From: an uncultured Rhodospirillales bacterium
GTDB taxonomy: Bacteria; Pseudomonadota; Alphaproteobacteria; Acetobacterales; Acetobacteraceae
Length of the DNA: 64,000 nt
NCBI GenBank assembly: GCA_903928895.1
Contig: CAIYSR010000125.1
Coordinates: 1-64,000 of the forward strand
Direction: 5' to 3'
The position numbers were made by a program, and so were the translations under genes. Shown in pieces: positions 42,596 to 50,926 of the stretch; position 1 is the stretch's first letter, and each line of letters opens with the position of its first letter. The notes under the pieces were generated by a model. It worked only from the letters and a program-made list of their open reading frames with translations. It had not been told where the DNA came from and searched no databases.

Positions 42596-43687
42596 CTATC
42601 GGATCAGCGCGTGCATCTCGGCGACGCGTGCCATCGCCGCGGCCCGGTTCGGGCGCAGCGCGGCCGGGAGGCGGCGGAACTTCGTGGGGTCGCGGACCGA
42701 CGCCGCCACGGCCATATTCGGGACCATCTTGTCGGCGAAGCCGTTGGCGACGGCCTCCTTGCCGGACATCCAGGTTTCGTCGGCCATCATCTGCTTCACG
42801 GTGGCCGGTTGCGTCTTGGTGCGCGCGGCATAGACGCCGACCAGCGTGCCATCGACCGCATCGAGCAGGTCCGCCGACTTGCGCATGTCGGCCGCGTTGC
42901 CGAATGCGACCGACCAGGCGTTGTGGATCATCATGAACGCGCTCTCAGAAATCTCGATCACGTCGCCGGCCATGGCGATGAAGCTGGCCGCCGATGCGGC
43001 GAGCCCGTCGACGTGCATGGTCACCTTGGCCGGGTGCTGCTGCAGCAGCGTGTAGATCGTCTTGCCGTCGAAGACGTCGCCGCCCTCGCTGTTGATGCGC
43101 ACGTCGATCGTCTTGACCGGGCCGAGTGCCTTCAGGTCCTTCTGGAACTGGGCGGCGGTGATCTCGGTGCCATCCGAGAAGAATCCACCGCCGCCGATCT
43201 GGCCGTAGAGATAAATCTCGGCACTGTCGCCGGCGGCGCCGCGAACCACGCGGTAGCCACTCGCCTGCGCTGTGGCACGGCGGCGCGCAAACGGCACGAT
43301 GGTCGACCGGCTCGCCGGCTTCTCTTCGGGATCGGCGGGGTTGTCGCCTTCCTTCGTTTCGATCAGGTCGAGCAGGCGGCCGGCCTCGTCGAAAATCGCG
43401 GTCGCGCCCTGCTGCGAGGCACGGCTGCGGATCGAGCGGAGCGCAGCACCGTAGACCTTGCCATCCTTGCCGAACGGGTATTTCCAACGTGCCTTCGTCT
43501 TCTGCGCGGCGCTGGTATCCTCTCCAAGATACATGTCCGAGTATGCGCCCCAGTTGTCTCCGCTCGGGCCGAGCAGCTTGTCGCCATCCTCGACCGAGAA
43601 CGACCAGGCAGCCTCGTCGTCGTAGTTGCCGGCATTGATCAGCGAGCGCGCATGGCTTGCGCCTGTCGAGTTCAGTGTGACTGCCAT
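42596..43687 (-). CDS. Prohead protease, ClpP-like (S14), with N-terminal extension
   Basis: 363 residues. The ClpP-like domain occupies about 155-345: IYLYGQIGGGGFF, INSEGGDVFDGKTIYTLLQQ, nucleophile S232 in GLAASAAS, H255 in MMIHNAW, and the DETWMSGKEAVANGFAD segment with the third residue. The 125-residue N-terminal extension (WSFSVEDGDKLLGPSGDNWG; WKYPFGKDGKVYGAALRSIR) is a separate domain seen in some phage proteases. Trims the capsid delta domain and scaffold. AAGGAT precedes the ATG. Confidence 0.88.
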   Translation of the reverse strand: MAVTLNSTGASHARSLINAGNYDDEAAWSFSVEDGDKLLGPSGDNWGAYSDMYLGEDTSAAQKTKARWKYPFGKDGKVYGAALRSIRSRASQQGATAIFDEAGRLLDLIETKEGDNPADPEEKPASRSTIVPFARRRATAQASGYRVVRGAAGDSAEIYLYGQIGGGGFFSDGTEITAAQFQKDLKALGPVKTIDVRINSEGGDVFDGKTIYTLLQQHPAKVTMHVDGLAASAASFIAMAGDVIEISESAFMMIHNAWSVAFGNAADMRKSADLLDAVDGTLVGVYAARTKTQPATVKQMMADETWMSGKEAVANGFADKMVPNMAVAASVRDPTKFRRLPAALRPNRAAAMARVAEMHALIR

Positions 43688-43706
43688 CGCAGATATCCTT
43701 GCTGTC

Positions 43707-45329
43707 TCAGTCGAGAATGAGCAGGCGCACCGGCTCGCCGTCGATCACCAGCTCGCGGACCGCAATGCGATCGAGTGTGCGGGCGGTCAGGCCGGCGCTG
43801 GTGAGCGCGCCGAGGGCGATGGATGCGCCGGGCTCGCCGCGTTCGCCTGGCAGTCCATCCACGCCGTCACGGCCGGGTGCGCCGTCCCGTCCGTTGATGC
43901 CGTCGGCACCGCGCCCGCCATCCTTGCCGTCGGCGCCGCTGATCCCGGGTTTGCCGTCTTTCCCATCGACGCCATCGTGTCCGGGGGGGCCGGCAATTCC
44001 GTCGGCGCCAGGCGGGCCGACTACTGATCCGAACTCGGCCTCGACGCCGTCGCTGTAGACGCCGCGCAAAACACCGTCGGCGACCCACGCGCGGGCGATC
44101 CAGCGGCCATCCTTGCCATCGCGTCCGTCATGGCCAGCATCGCCGCGCTGGCCCGGCAGGCCGTCGATGCCATTGCGTCCAGGCAATCCTGGTGCGCCAT
44201 CCGTGCCGTCGCGGCCAGGCGGCCCGGCTTCTCCCTGCTGCCCGTCCTTGCCGTCGACGCCGTCCCGACCCGGCAGCCCAGGCGTACCGTCGATGCCATC
44301 GCGGCCAGCGGAGCCGGCTTCTCCCTGCTGCCCGTCCTTGCCATCGATGCCGTCGCGGCCCGGCTGTCCAGGTGCGCCGTCGACACCGTCGCGGCCAGGC
44401 GGCCCAGCTTCGCCAGGCGGGCCATCCTTTCCGTCGGTGCCATCGCGACCTGGCGGCCCTGGCGCACCGTCGGCGCCGTCGCGGCCTGGGTGGCCAGCAT
44501 CTCCCGGCTGGCCGTCGATGCCATCACGGCCCGGTAGGCCAGGCACACCGTCAGCACCATCGCGGCCAGGCGCGCCGGCTTCACCCGGCTGTCCATCCTT
44601 CCCGTCTACGCCGTCGCGACCTGGCAGCCCTGGCACACCGTCGGCGCCGTCGCGGCCCGGCGGCCCCGCTTCTCCCGGGTGCCCATCCTTGCCATCGACG
44701 CCATCGCGGCCGGCCAGCCCTGGCACACCGTCGGCACCATCGCGGCCAGGCGGCCCAGCTTCACCCGGCTGGCCATCCTTTCCGTCAGCGCCGTCGCGAC
44801 CTGGCAGCCCAGGCGCACCGTCGGCGGCATCGCGGCCAGGTGCACCGGCTGCACCCGGCGACCCGTCCTTGCCGTCAGCGCCGTCGCGGCCGGCCAGCCC
44901 CGGTTCGCCATCGGCTCCATCGCGGCCCGGCGGTCCGGATTCTCCCGGCTGGCCATCCTTTCCGTCGATGCCATCGCGGCCTGGCGTTCCGTCGCGGCCT
45001 GGAGTGCCAGCAATGCCGATACCGTCTTTTCCGTCGACGCCGTCGCGCCCTGGGGCGCCGTCACGGCCTGGAAGCCCTGGTGCACCGTCAACGCCGCCGC
45101 GGCCCGGCTGCCCATCTTTGCCATCAACGCCGTCGCGCCCTGGAGCACCGTCGCGACCGGGGGCACCAACGTCGCCACTCGGGCCGGGCTGCCGCGCCAG
45201 CGCGTCGACCGCCCCCTGCATGCGGTCCAGCCGCCGCACGAGCCCGCGCAGCACCCGGTACAGGGACGCCCATGGTCCGCCGCCATCGTCGGGCGAGGCC
45301 AGGTTCAGGATGCGGGGTTCAAGCGACAA
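43707..45329 (-). CDS. Collagen-like G-X-Y repeat protein in the head module
   Basis: 540 residues from a TTG at 45329 that overlaps the portal stop, with GGAG 8 bases upstream. Residues 1-48 (LYRVLRGLVRRLDRMQGAVD) form a helix, probably the trimerising base. About 140 G-X-Y triplets follow, mostly GRDG(V/A/I)DG, GPPG and GEAG types, broken once by a 29-residue insert (WIARAWVADGVLRGVYSDG). The last 39 residues end in VRELVIDGEPVRLLILD. Such proteins fold as collagen triple helices. Placed between portal and protease, it may be a capsid fibre. Confidence 0.85.
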   Translation of the reverse strand: MSLEPRILNLASPDDGGGPWASLYRVLRGLVRRLDRMQGAVDALARQPGPSGDVGAPGRDGAPGRDGVDGKDGQPGRGGVDGAPGLPGRDGAPGRDGVDGKDGIGIAGTPGRDGTPGRDGIDGKDGQPGESGPPGRDGADGEPGLAGRDGADGKDGSPGAAGAPGRDAADGAPGLPGRDGADGKDGQPGEAGPPGRDGADGVPGLAGRDGVDGKDGHPGEAGPPGRDGADGVPGLPGRDGVDGKDGQPGEAGAPGRDGADGVPGLPGRDGIDGQPGDAGHPGRDGADGAPGPPGRDGTDGKDGPPGEAGPPGRDGVDGAPGQPGRDGIDGKDGQQGEAGSAGRDGIDGTPGLPGRDGVDGKDGQQGEAGPPGRDGTDGAPGLPGRNGIDGLPGQRGDAGHDGRDGKDGRWIARAWVADGVLRGVYSDGVEAEFGSVVGPPGADGIAGPPGHDGVDGKDGKPGISGADGKDGGRGADGINGRDGAPGRDGVDGLPGERGEPGASIALGALTSAGLTARTLDRIAVRELVIDGEPVRLLILD

Positions 45330-46650
45330 GGTCGAACTCCATCTCGGCCAGCGCGGCGATCGCGGCCTGTGCCGCTTTCTCGGATGCCGGCGGCTCAGGC
45401 GGCTGTGGCTCGGTCGGCGCACTGCGGGCGGAAGGTGCCGCGGGCGGACCGTCGCCGGCCTTATCCAGCGTCACGTACTGGACCTGCATGAAGCGCTTGT
45501 CGCCGCCGTCGGCAGCCGGGATCAGGTTCTCGTCCTCGCGGCGCAGGATGTCGTTCGCCGAGTAGACCCCCATCTGGCGCATCTGCTGGTAGTAGGTGCC
45601 GCGGCTGGCACTGTCCCCGCGCATCAGCGCGTTCATGTTCATCTTGGTGTAGTAGCCAGGCCGGTTCGCGCCGAAGAGCTTGTAGTCGGCCTCGTCTTCG
45701 AACCGCTTGACCCAGGGCGCGATCGAGTCGACCACTACCTCGGTCACCTGCGATTCCGCATTGCTCTTGGACGAGCGATCGAGGCTGGCCACCTTGTGCG
45801 GCGGCACCCCGAACCATCGGCAGATCTCGGTGACCAGGAACTCATTGGTCGCCAGGAACTGCGCCTTCTCGGGCTCGATGCCGATCGGCGTGTACTTCAT
45901 CCCGGCGTCGGCGAAGAACACCCGCTCGCCGCGCACCCCGCGATACAGCTTGTTCAGCGCCGCCTTGACCCGCTTCATCGCCGGCTCGCTCAGCGGCTTG
46001 ACGGACTCGATCACCGCCGAGACGTTCATGCCGTTGCCGAAGAAGCCGGCGCCGAACAGCTGCGCCGCCCGCGCCCAGCCGATCGACTCCGATGCGTATT
46101 CGCAGACGTTGATCCCGACCGGGCCCTCGCCGAACCCTCGGATGTGGAACATATCCATCGGCTGAAGATCGACCGGCGCCAGCACGCCATTGTGGACGCG
46201 GTAGATCATCCCGCCGGTGTCGTCGCGCAGCACGTGCACCCGGCTCGGATGGATCGGCCACAGCGCGACCGGGCGTCCGAGCTGGTCGCGTTCGATCTCG
46301 GCGTAGCCGTTCCCCCAGCGCAGAGCCCAGTGCAGCAGGGATTCCCGAAACTGGAAGCTCGACCACTCCGGGTTTGGCCGCGTCGAGATCAGGGTGTCGA
46401 TCGGATGCGTGCCGGCGCGCTGGCCGCCGCTCTGGCCGGCCCGCATCGCGTTCCAGGGCAGCACGGCGACGGTCTGCGAGATGTAGCGAAGGCACGCCCA
46501 CACGGTCGGAACCGTGATGCAATTGTCCGCGGTGATGACGATGCCGGCCAGCGTGCGCGCGGCGACGGGTATGCGACGCTCGTCGGGGCGTTGCGGATCG
46601 GCGGTCTCGCGCGCGGCAAAGATTGAGGTGAGACGGGAGAAGGCCGACAT
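45319..46650 (-). CDS. Portal protein, HK97 family
   Basis: 443 residues from the ATG at 46650, chosen because it overlaps the large-terminase stop (TGATG). Portal features: VWACLRYISQTVAVLPWNAM, the FGNGMNVSAVIESVKPLSEP core, and YKLFGANRPGYYTKMNMNAL. It forms the dodecamer through which DNA enters. The Pro/Ala-rich tail (GDGPPAAPSARSAPTEPQPP) is not conserved. Confidence 0.92.
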   Translation of the reverse strand: MSAFSRLTSIFAARETADPQRPDERRIPVAARTLAGIVITADNCITVPTVWACLRYISQTVAVLPWNAMRAGQSGGQRAGTHPIDTLISTRPNPEWSSFQFRESLLHWALRWGNGYAEIERDQLGRPVALWPIHPSRVHVLRDDTGGMIYRVHNGVLAPVDLQPMDMFHIRGFGEGPVGINVCEYASESIGWARAAQLFGAGFFGNGMNVSAVIESVKPLSEPAMKRVKAALNKLYRGVRGERVFFADAGMKYTPIGIEPEKAQFLATNEFLVTEICRWFGVPPHKVASLDRSSKSNAESQVTEVVVDSIAPWVKRFEDEADYKLFGANRPGYYTKMNMNALMRGDSASRGTYYQQMRQMGVYSANDILRREDENLIPAADGGDKRFMQVQYVTLDKAGDGPPAAPSARSAPTEPQPPEPPASEKAAQAAIAALAEMEFDLVA

Positions 46651-48521
46651 CAGTACTCGTCCTCCTCGTCTGCCGACGCCAGGGCGTCCTCGTAGCGGCG
46701 CTTCAATTCCTCCCACCTGGGGTGCGAGGGATCGGCAAGTATCTGCTGGTCGATTGCGTCGTCCGGCGCTGGTTGGGCAGGGATCTGCTGCGATTCGGCA
46801 GCTGATTGCAGGCCCAGTTCCACCGCCTGCGCGTCCGTCATCGTCTCGTAGAACGAGGTGCCCATGGAATCCGGGTTGCGGCTCATCAGTGCGACGGCAT
46901 CAAGAGACGCCATCAGCGGGTCAATCTTGCCGGCGCCTGCTGCCTGCTTGGTGATGGTGACCGCGTTGCCTCTCGGTTCGACCCGCGCGTTGCTGACCGC
47001 CCACGCCATCAGCGCCTGGCCGCAGTGCACCAGCGTCCGGTTGGCCAGCTTGACCTCCGCGGTCTTGATCGCGCCGTTCAGCGTCCAGCCCTGGCTGACG
47101 CCGACCACCCTGTCCTTGCCCTCAATCCCGCGCTCGGCCAGCGCATCCACGATGGCGCCGACGCCCATGGGGTCGAGGCCGACCATCGCCAGCAGCCCGC
47201 TGGCGTCGACCGCGGCGACCACGTCGGCAAGCTCGCCAAACGCCAGGTCCATGTCGTCGACCAGGGAAAGCTCTCCGCTCGCCTCCAGGTCGCGCAGCCG
47301 CGGCGCTTCCGCCTTGCGCAGCTCGAGCACCGAGCGATGCGCCCAGGCACGGTTCCACAGCAGCCACCGGCGGGTGCCGATCTCGCGGCCCAGCACCGCC
47401 AGGCCCAACAGATCGTCCAGGCCACCGCCGTCAACCCCGATGCAGATCACCTCACTGCGGGTCACCAGGGCATCGAACGTCAGCGCCGGTTCGGACGCTC
47501 CGGCCCAGTGGTCGACGCCGCGCCAGCGGTCCGAATGCAGCGCCAGGCCAATCTCGATGTTCAGATGCTGGCTGGCCCAGCGAGCGACCTCACCGACGCC
47601 GTCCGAGCGGGCGCCGGCGAAGTCTGACTTCAGCCGGTTGATCGTGATCGATCGATCGCGATTGGGCGTGACCATCCACCACAGCGAGGCATCATGCCAA
47701 GGCGGGGTCTCGCCCGGCTCCGGCACCCGCGCGATGTCCGGCGGGAACTCGTAGAGCACCGGCAGCATCGGCACGTCGGTCACCAGGCCGTCGCGCACGC
47801 CGCGCGCCTTGGCCAGTTCGGAGCGGAACACGCCGGCGGGCGGCCGCTCGCTCTGGGTGGTGATGAAGATGAGGAAGGCCTCGGGGTTCGGCAGCAGGCC
47901 GCCGCGCAGCTGGCCGATGACGCGGTCAGCGTTGTGATCCGAGGATATCTCGTGCAGCTCGTCGATCAGCACGCCGGCCGGCTTGACCCCGGTCACCACG
48001 CTGGTGTCGAAGGTCTTGATGATCAGCGACGCCCGGGTGCGGCGATCGGTGATCTTCTTCAGGTGCTCCTGCACATGCATCCGCTTGGCCAGGAACTGTT
48101 CCGGATCGGCCTCGATCATGCCGACCGCCTGGGAGAAGGCCAGGTCGGACACCATCTTGGTCGGGCCGATCAGCAGGAATTCGGCGCGCGGCCTGGCGTT
48201 CAACAGCAGCGCCGTCAGCATCAGCGCAGCACCGTTGGTCGTCTTGCTGGACTTCTTCGGCACCAGCAGGAACAGTTCGCGGATCATCCGCTCGCGGGTG
48301 GCTGCGTCGAACGAGCCGAACAGCACCCCGACGATCTCGCGGAACCACTCGCCGCCGGCCTCGGCCAGCGCCGGCTTCTCCTCCACATCAGGCAGCCGCA
48401 GCCGGTTCCAGATCGCGATCGCCCGCGCCGCCTCCGGCTTGGCCAGTGGCAGGTCCGGGATCAGCGAGCGCCCGGTGCGGATGCGCTCCTGCCAGTCCGG
48501 GCAGGCCAGCGACCATGCCAC
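46650..48521 (-). CDS. terL: Terminase large subunit
   Basis: 623 residues. ATPase domain with a variant Walker A VPKKSSKTT (87-95), Walker B VLIDELHE (184-191) and coupling TTQSER. The nuclease domain (ICIGVDGGGLDDLLGLAVLG; FGELADVVAAVDASG; VVGVSQGWTLNG) follows. Terminase_1/HK97-type large subunit that cuts and pumps the phage genome. Follows the small subunit by one base and is preceded by an HNH endonuclease, an arrangement typical of cos-packaging phages. Confidence 0.92.
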   Translation of the reverse strand: MAWSLACPDWQERIRTGRSLIPDLPLAKPEAARAIAIWNRLRLPDVEEKPALAEAGGEWFREIVGVLFGSFDAATRERMIRELFLLVPKKSSKTTNGAALMLTALLLNARPRAEFLLIGPTKMVSDLAFSQAVGMIEADPEQFLAKRMHVQEHLKKITDRRTRASLIIKTFDTSVVTGVKPAGVLIDELHEISSDHNADRVIGQLRGGLLPNPEAFLIFITTQSERPPAGVFRSELAKARGVRDGLVTDVPMLPVLYEFPPDIARVPEPGETPPWHDASLWWMVTPNRDRSITINRLKSDFAGARSDGVGEVARWASQHLNIEIGLALHSDRWRGVDHWAGASEPALTFDALVTRSEVICIGVDGGGLDDLLGLAVLGREIGTRRWLLWNRAWAHRSVLELRKAEAPRLRDLEASGELSLVDDMDLAFGELADVVAAVDASGLLAMVGLDPMGVGAIVDALAERGIEGKDRVVGVSQGWTLNGAIKTAEVKLANRTLVHCGQALMAWAVSNARVEPRGNAVTITKQAAGAGKIDPLMASLDAVALMSRNPDSMGTSFYETMTDAQAVELGLQSAAESQQIPAQPAPDDAIDQQILADPSHPRWEELKRRYEDALASADEEDEY

Positions 48522-48522
48522 C

Positions 48523-49098
48523 TCAGTTCACCAGCCCGCGCCACCCGGTGTCGTCGGCCGCGGTCTCGGCGTCGAGACGCTGCTGCTCCTTCTTGCCGAG
48601 CGGTGCGCCAGCGCCGGCCGCAGGCGGAGCCGCATATTCCGACCAGCCGGCCTGGCATTTCAGCCAGAAGATCGAGGCGGTCACCGCCTCCCGACCCGAG
48701 CCAGTGGCGATGGTGAACAGGTTCTGCATCACCTTGACCTTGGCAACCGCGTGGCCGCGATCCAGTTCGCCCCGGTAATGCAGGCGCAGCGTCTTGGCGT
48801 CGATCCGGATCACCCGGGCGATGTCCTCGTGCGGCACGCCGAACCCGGCCATCGCCTCGACCGAGTCGCGTTCCTTCTGGGTCGGCACGATCGGCGCGGC
48901 CGTGCCGAGGGCCGGCTCGCCCGCGATCTTGCGTGCCAGGGCGGCTTCGCCCCGGTCGAGCTCGGCGCGATAGCGCAGCCGAAGAGTCTTGGCGTCGATC
49001 TGCAGCGCCCGGGCGATCTGCGCCTGCGGGACGCCGGCGCCCGCCATGGCCTCGGCCGAGCGGCGCTGATCTTCTGTGGGTTGGTGCAGCTTCCGCAT
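48523..49098 (-). CDS. Terminase small subunit-like, duplicated helix-turn-helix
   Basis: 191 residues from the ATG at 49098. It contains two near-identical 40-residue units: MAGAGVPQAQIARALQIDAK.. and MAGFGVPHEDIARVIRIDAK.., each a helix-turn-helix followed by TLRL(R/H)YR(A/G)ELDRG. The C-terminal helix (VMQNLFTIATGSGREAVTAS, IFWLKCQAGW) is the 'FxLKnr.gW' ending common in small terminases. DNA-binding role at the packaging site is likely. The duplicated head may let one subunit contact two half-sites. Confidence 0.75.
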   Translation of the reverse strand: MRKLHQPTEDQRRSAEAMAGAGVPQAQIARALQIDAKTLRLRYRAELDRGEAALARKIAGEPALGTAAPIVPTQKERDSVEAMAGFGVPHEDIARVIRIDAKTLRLHYRGELDRGHAVAKVKVMQNLFTIATGSGREAVTASIFWLKCQAGWSEYAAPPAAGAGAPLGKKEQQRLDAETAADDTGWRGLVN

Positions 49099-49350
49099 CA
49101 CATGCCTCACTCGAAGCGCCCTGCGGACGGGGCGATCATCTACAGCGGGAGAACCCGGCGGGAAATTCACCCCTCCGGCCACTCCGCAAGCCGCGGCGCC
49201 CGGCGACGTTTTATAAACGGGAACTGCGCGGGAAATTCCCCCGCCGGCCCGGTTCGATTGCGTTTGGCGGGGCACGAAAAAAATCTGCGGCTGACCCCGC
49301 ATCGGTTCGCGCCCCCATGGCAGGGAATTTGACCCTCCCCCCATGGGGGG
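49099..49350. other. HNH-TerS spacer, possible cos region
   Basis: About 250 bases without a gene between HNH and small terminase. It contains the perfect palindrome CCCCCCATGGGGGG (49337-49350) immediately after the HNH stop, with flanking GACC...GGTC making a wider imperfect dyad, and a GGGAAATT(C/T) pair (49158-49163, 49230-49236 as GGAAATTC). cos sites usually lie next to terminase genes; this is the best position but not proven. Confidence 0.35.
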
Positions 49351-49683
49351 TCAGGTCGGCCTCGCCATCCGCGCGGCGCGCTCGGCGATGGTCTTTCGGC
49401 TATGGCACGCGCCGCAGCGCGCCAGGCCGTTGGCGGGGTCGAGCAGGGCGCCGCCGTCCTTGATCTCGTGGATGTGGTCAGCGAACAGTCGGATGCCGCG
49501 CCGTCCAGGGCTGCGGCAGGTCGGGTCTTGGCATCTGCCACCGCTGCGCTCGATAACTGCGGCGCGCCAGGCACGGTGTGCCGGCGTCGCATAGTGGGGG
49601 TCGACGGTCTTCTCCGGGACTGCCGCGACGCGGGTGTCAAAGCGACCAATGCGCGGTGCAAGGGTGGTCAGCTTGGTGGCCAT
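49351..49683 (-). CDS. HNH endonuclease, terminase-associated
   Basis: 110 residues. HNH motif: ADHIHEIKDGGALLDPANG, then LARCGACHSRKT, with zinc cysteines in CQDPTC and CGAC. HNH proteins next to TerS/TerL aid cos cleavage in HK97-like phages. The R-rich C-terminal tail is typical. GGCCATCC precedes the ATG without a strong ribosome site. Confidence 0.9.
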   Translation of the reverse strand: MATKLTTLAPRIGRFDTRVAAVPEKTVDPHYATPAHRAWRAAVIERSGGRCQDPTCRSPGRRGIRLFADHIHEIKDGGALLDPANGLARCGACHSRKTIAERAARMARPT

Positions 49684-49868
49684 CCGATCCGTGCCTCGTC
49701 GTTGAGATACCCGGGTGGCGCCGGCTTACTCCGGCGCGTCATGGGATGATCCGATCCAATCAATATTCGCCATGATCGGCGCTGCACTTTTGCTTGGCTC
49801 CGGTGGCGTGCAGCGCGAATGGTCCATCACGCCGAGGGGACGGACCCTGCGGGAACGGAGACCAGACG

Positions 49869-50078
49869 ATGAGCAAGCGCAGCGAACCCAACAACGAACA
49901 GGCCCTGGCCACCTTCATCGCCCGCAAGGCAGAGGTCGATGCCCTGCTCACCCGCATCCAGGATGCCAGCGCCAATCACTTCAACGCCAACCCGGACGAG
50001 GTCCACTGGGGCCACGCCGGCAGCCTCGGCCATGTCGCCGAGAAACTCAGAGAGATCACCGAGTTCCTGAACGTCTGA
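49869..50078 (+). CDS. Small hypothetical cargo protein (69 aa)
   Basis: 69 residues, ATG at 49869 with GGAG 10 bases upstream. QALATFIARKAEVDALLTRI is an amphipathic helix, followed by HFNANPDEVHWGHAGSLGHV. Widespread in alphaproteobacterial mobile regions but of unknown function. It reads rightward with the next gene, opposite to the phage genes. Confidence 0.7.
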   Translation: MSKRSEPNNEQALATFIARKAEVDALLTRIQDASANHFNANPDEVHWGHAGSLGHVAEKLREITEFLNV

Positions 50079-50178
50079 CGGCCCTCTCCGAAGACTGCCC
50101 CGACCGGGTTCTGCCCGGCGGGGCTCGGAGTGGTAGCAGGCGCCCGATGGTCGGGAGCCGCTGCCACGGAGAACCCAG

Positions 50179-50922
50179 ATGACCCTTTCCCCCGCCGCCA
50201 CCATTGTGCTGAGCCGCGCCGCAGAGCGCCCGGACCGGCTCCTCCAATTCCATCGCAAGCTGCCGACTGGCGGCCGCCACAAGATGATCGACGCTCTTCT
50301 GCGCGACGGCTTGATCGCCGAGACGAAGGGCGACTACCGGCTCGGGGACGCCTCGGTCCTGATCGAGGACGCCGCCACCGGCCTGATGCTCACCACCCTC
50401 ACCCTCACCGACACCGGCTTCCGCGCCCTGAACCTCGACCCGCCGGGCAGCACGGGGACCCCCGCCACGGTTGCCGACACGGCGCCACACGCGGCTTCTG
50501 CCGAGGCGGTCGCCCAGGAAGCCGCCGCGGTTGCCGACGCCCTCGACGCCGCGACCGTGGCGCCCACGGCGCGGGTCAACCTCCGCACCGCCGCCGCAGC
50601 AGTGCTCGCCGCCTGGGACGACGAGGAGAACCGCACCACCGACATCATCGCCGCCCTCGAAGCGCCGATGGCCAGCCTCCGCGCCCTGCTCGCCGGGCCC
50701 GCGCCGCGCGCCGCCGCCGGCACGCCGCGCGAGGGCACCAAGAAGGGCCAGGTGCTGGCGCTGCTCGGCCGCCCGAACGGCGCATCCGGCACGGAGATCA
50801 TGGACGCCACTGGGTGGAATTCGAACACCACCCGCGGCTTCCTGGCCGGGCTGAAGAAGAAAGGCACGCCGGTGGTCAGCACCAAACAGGACGGTAAGAC
50901 CATCTATAGCGTGGCGGCCTGA
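50179..50922 (+). CDS. DUF3489-containing protein
   Basis: 247 residues. The C-terminal 65 residues (KKGQVLALLGRPNGASGTEI, MDATGWNSNTTRGFLAGLKK) are a DUF3489 domain, a winged-helix-like fold commonly in phage and plasmid genes. The N-terminus (HKMIDALLRDGLIAETKGDY) is another small winged helix. GGAGAACCC precedes the ATG. Both halves suggest DNA binding. Pairs with the 69-residue gene; 5 bases short of the convergent methyltransferase end. Confidence 0.75.
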   Translation: MTLSPAATIVLSRAAERPDRLLQFHRKLPTGGRHKMIDALLRDGLIAETKGDYRLGDASVLIEDAATGLMLTTLTLTDTGFRALNLDPPGSTGTPATVADTAPHAASAEAVAQEAAAVADALDAATVAPTARVNLRTAAAAVLAAWDDEENRTTDIIAALEAPMASLRALLAGPAPRAAAGTPREGTKKGQVLALLGRPNGASGTEIMDATGWNSNTTRGFLAGLKKKGTPVVSTKQDGKTIYSVAA

Positions 50923-50926
50923 CGAC

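Noticed and set aside
43700-45330. Regular DNA repeats resembling a CRISPR or satellite array
   Set aside because: The period follows Gly-X-Y codons in an open frame with translational coupling to the portal gene; there are no equal-length unique spacers.
44113-46626. Very long rightward frames opposite the collagen-like and portal genes
   Set aside because: They mirror high-GC third positions of the true genes, are Pro/Arg-rich and carry no motif or ribosome site. The same applies to other long opposite frames (40504-42936, 26-28 kb, 55-57 kb).
13826-46650. A gene transfer agent cluster instead of a prophage
   Set aside because: Tail gene order matches RcGTA, but a TerS/HNH set, lysis cassette, replication and recombination module and cargo show a full phage.
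50098-50123. Terminator-like hairpin CCCCGaCCGGG...CCCGGcGGGG before the DUF3489 gene
   Set aside because: No T-run on either strand and it lies between two co-directional genes, so it was not called as a terminator.
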